Below, piece after piece: positions 14,635-16,090 of a stretch of DNA of 16,090 bases. The notes beneath the pieces were generated by a model. It made no database searches. It had not been told where the DNA came from and worked only from the letters and a program-made list of their open reading frames with translations. Both the position numbers and the translations under genes were made by a program. The stretch's first letter is position 1. The number at the start of each line of letters is the position of its first letter. The stretch is from GW2011-AR1 sp964384965 (GTDB taxonomy: Archaea; Nanobdellota; Nanobdellia; Pacearchaeales; GW2011-AR1): assembly GCA_964384965.1 (NCBI GenBank), contig CAYLLR010000016.1, positions 1 to 16,090 on the forward strand. Reading direction: 5' to 3'.

Positions 14635-14706
14635 TGGGCGCAGGGGGAATCGAACCCCCAATCTTTCGGTCTGGAGCCGAATATTTTACCACTAAACTAT
14701 ACACCC
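14635..14706 (-). tRNA. tRNA-Trp (anticodon CCA), no intron
   Basis: On the minus strand the acceptor GGGTGTA pairs with TGCGCCC (two G-U pairs), with discriminator A as expected for Trp. The D stem GTTT/AAAT, the anticodon stem TTCGG/CCGAA around loop CTCCAGA (anticodon CCA), a 5-nt variable region and T arm GGGGG-TTCGATT-CCCCC complete the cloverleaf. CCA is not encoded. Many archaeal tRNA-Trp genes carry an intron after the anticodon; this one has none. A TATA-like run (14730-14738) lies about 28 bases upstream. Confidence 0.95.
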
Positions 14707-14761
14707 ATAAAAAACTAAAAAACAACCACATATTTAAAAGTTTAGATATTCCCCCCAAAAT

Positions 14762-15364
14762 TCAATTTAATTCTATCTTTGCACTTACAATTGTTGATTT
14801 TTTTCCATCAACAAAAAGAGGAGAAATTTCGATTTTAGAAAGTTTTTTATTTTTATCAAAAAACTTACAAATACTTAATAAAAAATCCTCAAAAGATTTT
14901 TTTTCCTTTATTGAAAGAACATCATTAATTTTGGATTCCTTAAACATTTTTCTAAGTTTAATTTTGGAGATGGGAAAAGATTTCAAACTAATCCCTTTTT
15001 TTCCTTCTTCATTAAATCCCAAAGAACCTATAGAAAGAAAAGGTTTTGAGTCCTTCCTTCTTTTAAAGGAAACAAAAAACTCCTTACCCAGAATCTTTTT
15101 TTTGAGAATAACCCCTCTAAAACCTTTAACCTTTTTTAAATTATTAAAATCTTCAAGAACTCCGGTGTATGTCTTGGCTATCGGAGTTATCTTTCCAATA
15201 GTTCTATGAAGATTTTTTCCGGAAATTTTCATAAATGAATTAATTCCTATTTTTCTTAAAGAACTTTTTAAACCAATTTTGGTAGAAAAAAAAGACCTCT
15301 CAACAACTTTAAACCCAACCCCTTCCAGAAAATCAAGAGATTTCCTTTCTGATAATTTCTTCAT
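14762..15364 (-). CDS. Divergent ATP-grasp protein, ADP-forming acetyl-CoA synthetase beta-subunit type
   Basis: The 200 residues follow the order of the ATP-grasp_5 domain of ADP-forming acyl-CoA synthetases. A leading helix (KKLSERKSLDFLEGVGFKVVE) precedes KIGINSFMKISGKNLHRTIG (compare KIGYPVVLKISSPDILHKT in the family), then GVILKKKILGKEFFVSFKR (85-102), a short GSLGF (113-117), and the C-terminal KIEISPLFVDGKK (177-189), matching the D-I-N-P-L-V metal/ATP segment. The usual Asn of that segment is Ser here and Asp is Glu, and the protein is a little short. The enzyme makes ATP from acyl-CoA when paired with a CoA-binding alpha subunit; none is visible nearby. Reduced or changed activity is possible. 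Confidence 0.7.
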   Translation of the reverse strand: MKKLSERKSLDFLEGVGFKVVERSFFSTKIGLKSSLRKIGINSFMKISGKNLHRTIGKITPIAKTYTGVLEDFNNLKKVKGFRGVILKKKILGKEFFVSFKRRKDSKPFLSIGSLGFNEEGKKGISLKSFPISKIKLRKMFKESKINDVLSIKEKKSFEDFLLSICKFFDKNKKLSKIEISPLFVDGKKSTIVSAKIELN

Positions 15365-15428
15365 AAATGAAACAAAACATTATTTTATATATATCTTTCG
15401 AAATGCAAATATTCTATTCTCTAAATAT

Positions 15429-15536
15429 TTAAAAAAGTTTAGAAAGAAGCGTATCCCAAATATAACTAAAAATTAAAAGAAAAACTATCAATCCAACCAA
15501 ATACCCAACTTGTTTAAGAATCTTCTTATTGTCCAT
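15429..15536 (-). CDS. 35-residue single-helix membrane microprotein
   Basis: An ATG at 15536 opens a 35-codon frame with a short basic start (MDNKKILKQVG), one hydrophobic helix (YLVGLIVFLLIFSYIW, about 12-27) and a short tail DTLLSKLF. A good TATA-like box (CTTTATATATTC, 15555-15566) lies about 24 bases before the start, which supports expression as a leaderless message. No family is recognised. The size suggests a small subunit or regulator of a membrane complex, but nothing in the sequence says which. Confidence 0.55.
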   Translation of the reverse strand: MDNKKILKQVGYLVGLIVFLLIFSYIWDTLLSKLF

Positions 15537-15554
15537 CACCTATTCAAAGGATTA

Positions 15555-15597
15555 GAATATATAAAGATTCTCCTTAAAAACCCGAAACCTTTAAAAG
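15555..15597. promoter_or_regulatory. Divergent TATA-like promoters (microprotein and eL41)
   Basis: Minus strand: CTTTATATATTC (15555-15566) serves the microprotein gene starting at 15536. Plus strand: CGAAACC followed by TTTAAAAG (15590-15597) serves eL41, with the ATG at 15619 about 25 bases downstream. Both spacings fit leaderless transcripts starting at or next to the start codon. Confidence 0.6.
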
Positions 15598-15618
15598 TAA
15601 ATTTTTCATCCAAACCCT

Positions 15619-15735
15619 ATGAAAAGAAGTTCTAGACGTTGGAAAAAGAAAAACCAAATGAGATGGAAATGGCAAAGAAAAAGACTTAGAAAAGAGAAGC
15701 GTAAAAGAAAATTAAGAAGAGCGAGAGCGAGATAA
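15619..15735 (+). CDS. rpl41e: Large-subunit ribosomal protein eL41
   Basis: The 38 codons encode an almost purely basic peptide. From Met14 it reads MRWKWQRKRLRKEKRKRKLR and ends RRARAR, the known pattern of eL41 (M-R-W/K-K-W-x-K-K-R-M-R-R-L-K-R-K-R-R-K). eL41 is a single helix at the interface between ribosomal subunits and is normally about 25 residues. Here an upstream in-frame ATG adds 13 residues (MKRSSRRWKKKNQ). The TATA-like box spacing puts the transcript start at the first ATG, so the longer form is probably the one made. Such short genes are usually missed by gene callers. Confidence 0.85.
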   Translation: MKRSSRRWKKKNQMRWKWQRKRLRKEKRKRKLRRARAR

Positions 15736-15796
15736 TTTTTTAAATAGAATTTTATAAAATAATAATCTTCATTAACAAAAGGTGTTAATGAATTAA

Positions 15797-16005
15797 ATGG
15801 TAAATCGATTTGACCCTCAGAAAGCTGCTGAATTATTTGGAGAATATGGGAAAAAGTTTAAAGAACTTTCAGGAAAGAAGCCAAATGAATTGGACAAAAC
15901 AAAAAAAATTTTTATGGAATAGAAAAGAATAATGAAAAATTGAAGAAAATAAATTCTAAATTAAAATCCAAATTAGAAAAAATTATAACCCGCTTTAAAA
16001 AATAA
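15797..16005 (+). CDS. Small helical protein, frame broken at an A8 run
   Basis: An ATG at 15797 (AGGTG at 15780-15784 may be its ribosome-binding site) opens MVNRFDPQKAAELFGEYGKK and stops at 15922 after 41 codons. In the minus-one frame the sequence goes on as FYGIEKNNEKLKKINSKLKS and ends with a stop at 16003-16005. The switch point is a run of eight A (15901-15908) read as ACA AAA AAA, which is a canonical A-AAA-AAA slippery site. Combined, the product would have 69 residues, with a coiled-coil-like Lys-rich C-terminus. Either the gene is decayed, or the assembly lost or gained an A, or ribosomes shift here. The family is not recognised. Confidence 0.5.
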
Positions 16006-16031
16006 TCAAATTAACAGAGATGAATTAAAGG

Positions 16032-16073
16032 ATGTTTTTTAAAACATACTTTTTAAAACATACTTTTTAACAT
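16032..16073. repeat. Short AT-rich tandem and inverted repeat
   Basis: The 14-base unit aaaacatacttttt occurs twice in a row from 16041, followed by a degenerate third part (aacatatttatt). The first unit also forms an inverted repeat with atgtttt just before it (16032-16047). It lies at the very end of the window, beyond the last ORF. It may be slippage-prone intergenic DNA, and nothing functional can be assigned. Confidence 0.6.
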
Positions 16074-16090
16074 ATTTATTAAATAACATA

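Noticed and set aside
14634..15209. + strand frame of 191 codons
   Set aside because: It runs through the tRNA-Trp gene and opposite the ATP-grasp gene, so it is a shadow frame.
1..16090. CRISPR array, insertion sequence or phage genes
   Set aside because: No regularly spaced short repeats with unique spacers, no transposase or integrase, and no virion genes were seen; all repeats found are coding, assembly-derived or short AT-rich tandem units.

Overview
The window looks like a piece of an archaeal genome, most likely a small-genome DPANN lineage (Woesearchaeota/Pacearchaeota-like). The evidence is very low GC, archaeal-type Gly-, Thr- and Trp-tRNA synthetases, the ribosomal microprotein eL41, a circularly permuted YlqF/RbgA-like GTPase, and many genes with a TATA-like box about 25 nt before the start codon, as expected for leaderless archaeal mRNAs. 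The lineage call is inference; no marker here fixes the phylum. Two runs of 100 N at 6286-6385 and 6822-6921 show it is scaffolded assembly sequence.

Layout. Positions 1-2850 look accessory: tRNA-Gln(CUG) with a second copy of its 3' end beside it, a very acidic repeat protein, a two-helix membrane protein with an Ada-like Cys/His module, an intact tRNA-dependent cyclodipeptide synthase (CDPS) on the + strand, a decayed Elp3-like fragment and an unknown small gene. Positions 2850-8200, all on the minus strand, hold the GTPase, two unknown proteins, GlyRS (interrupted by gap 1), a secreted Cys-rich repeat protein (interrupted by gap 2), two small two-helix membrane proteins and a decayed small gene. 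Positions 8200-11080 carry ThrRS and TrpRS. On the + strand, 11185-12556 encode a stand-alone RAM-like small domain overlapping a DMT/EamA transporter that ends in a second RAM-like domain. On the minus strand, 12553-15536 hold an M20 metallopeptidase, a GNAT-like protein, intron-less tRNA-Trp(CCA), a divergent ATP-grasp protein of the ADP-forming acyl-CoA synthetase type and a 35-residue membrane microprotein. The + strand end has eL41, a frameshifted small ORF and short AT-rich repeats.

How the genes fit together. Most of the recognisable content is translation: three synthetases, two tRNAs, eL41 and a ribosome-assembly GTPase. The CDPS draws on that machinery, since the family takes aminoacyl groups from charged tRNAs to make cyclic dipeptides. 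Its Ser, Tyr, Glu, Tyr-Pro signature residues are all present and keep the spacing of AlbC, so this is the best candidate for a little-studied system here.

Assembly. Both gaps can be resolved by reading the flanks. Gap 1 is not missing sequence: its two sides share the same 55 bases, and merging them restores one 502-codon GlyRS frame. Gap 2 hides part of a 313-bp exact repeat. The missing length should be 203 bases (or 203 plus multiples of 318), and that length restores one reading frame of about 319 codons.
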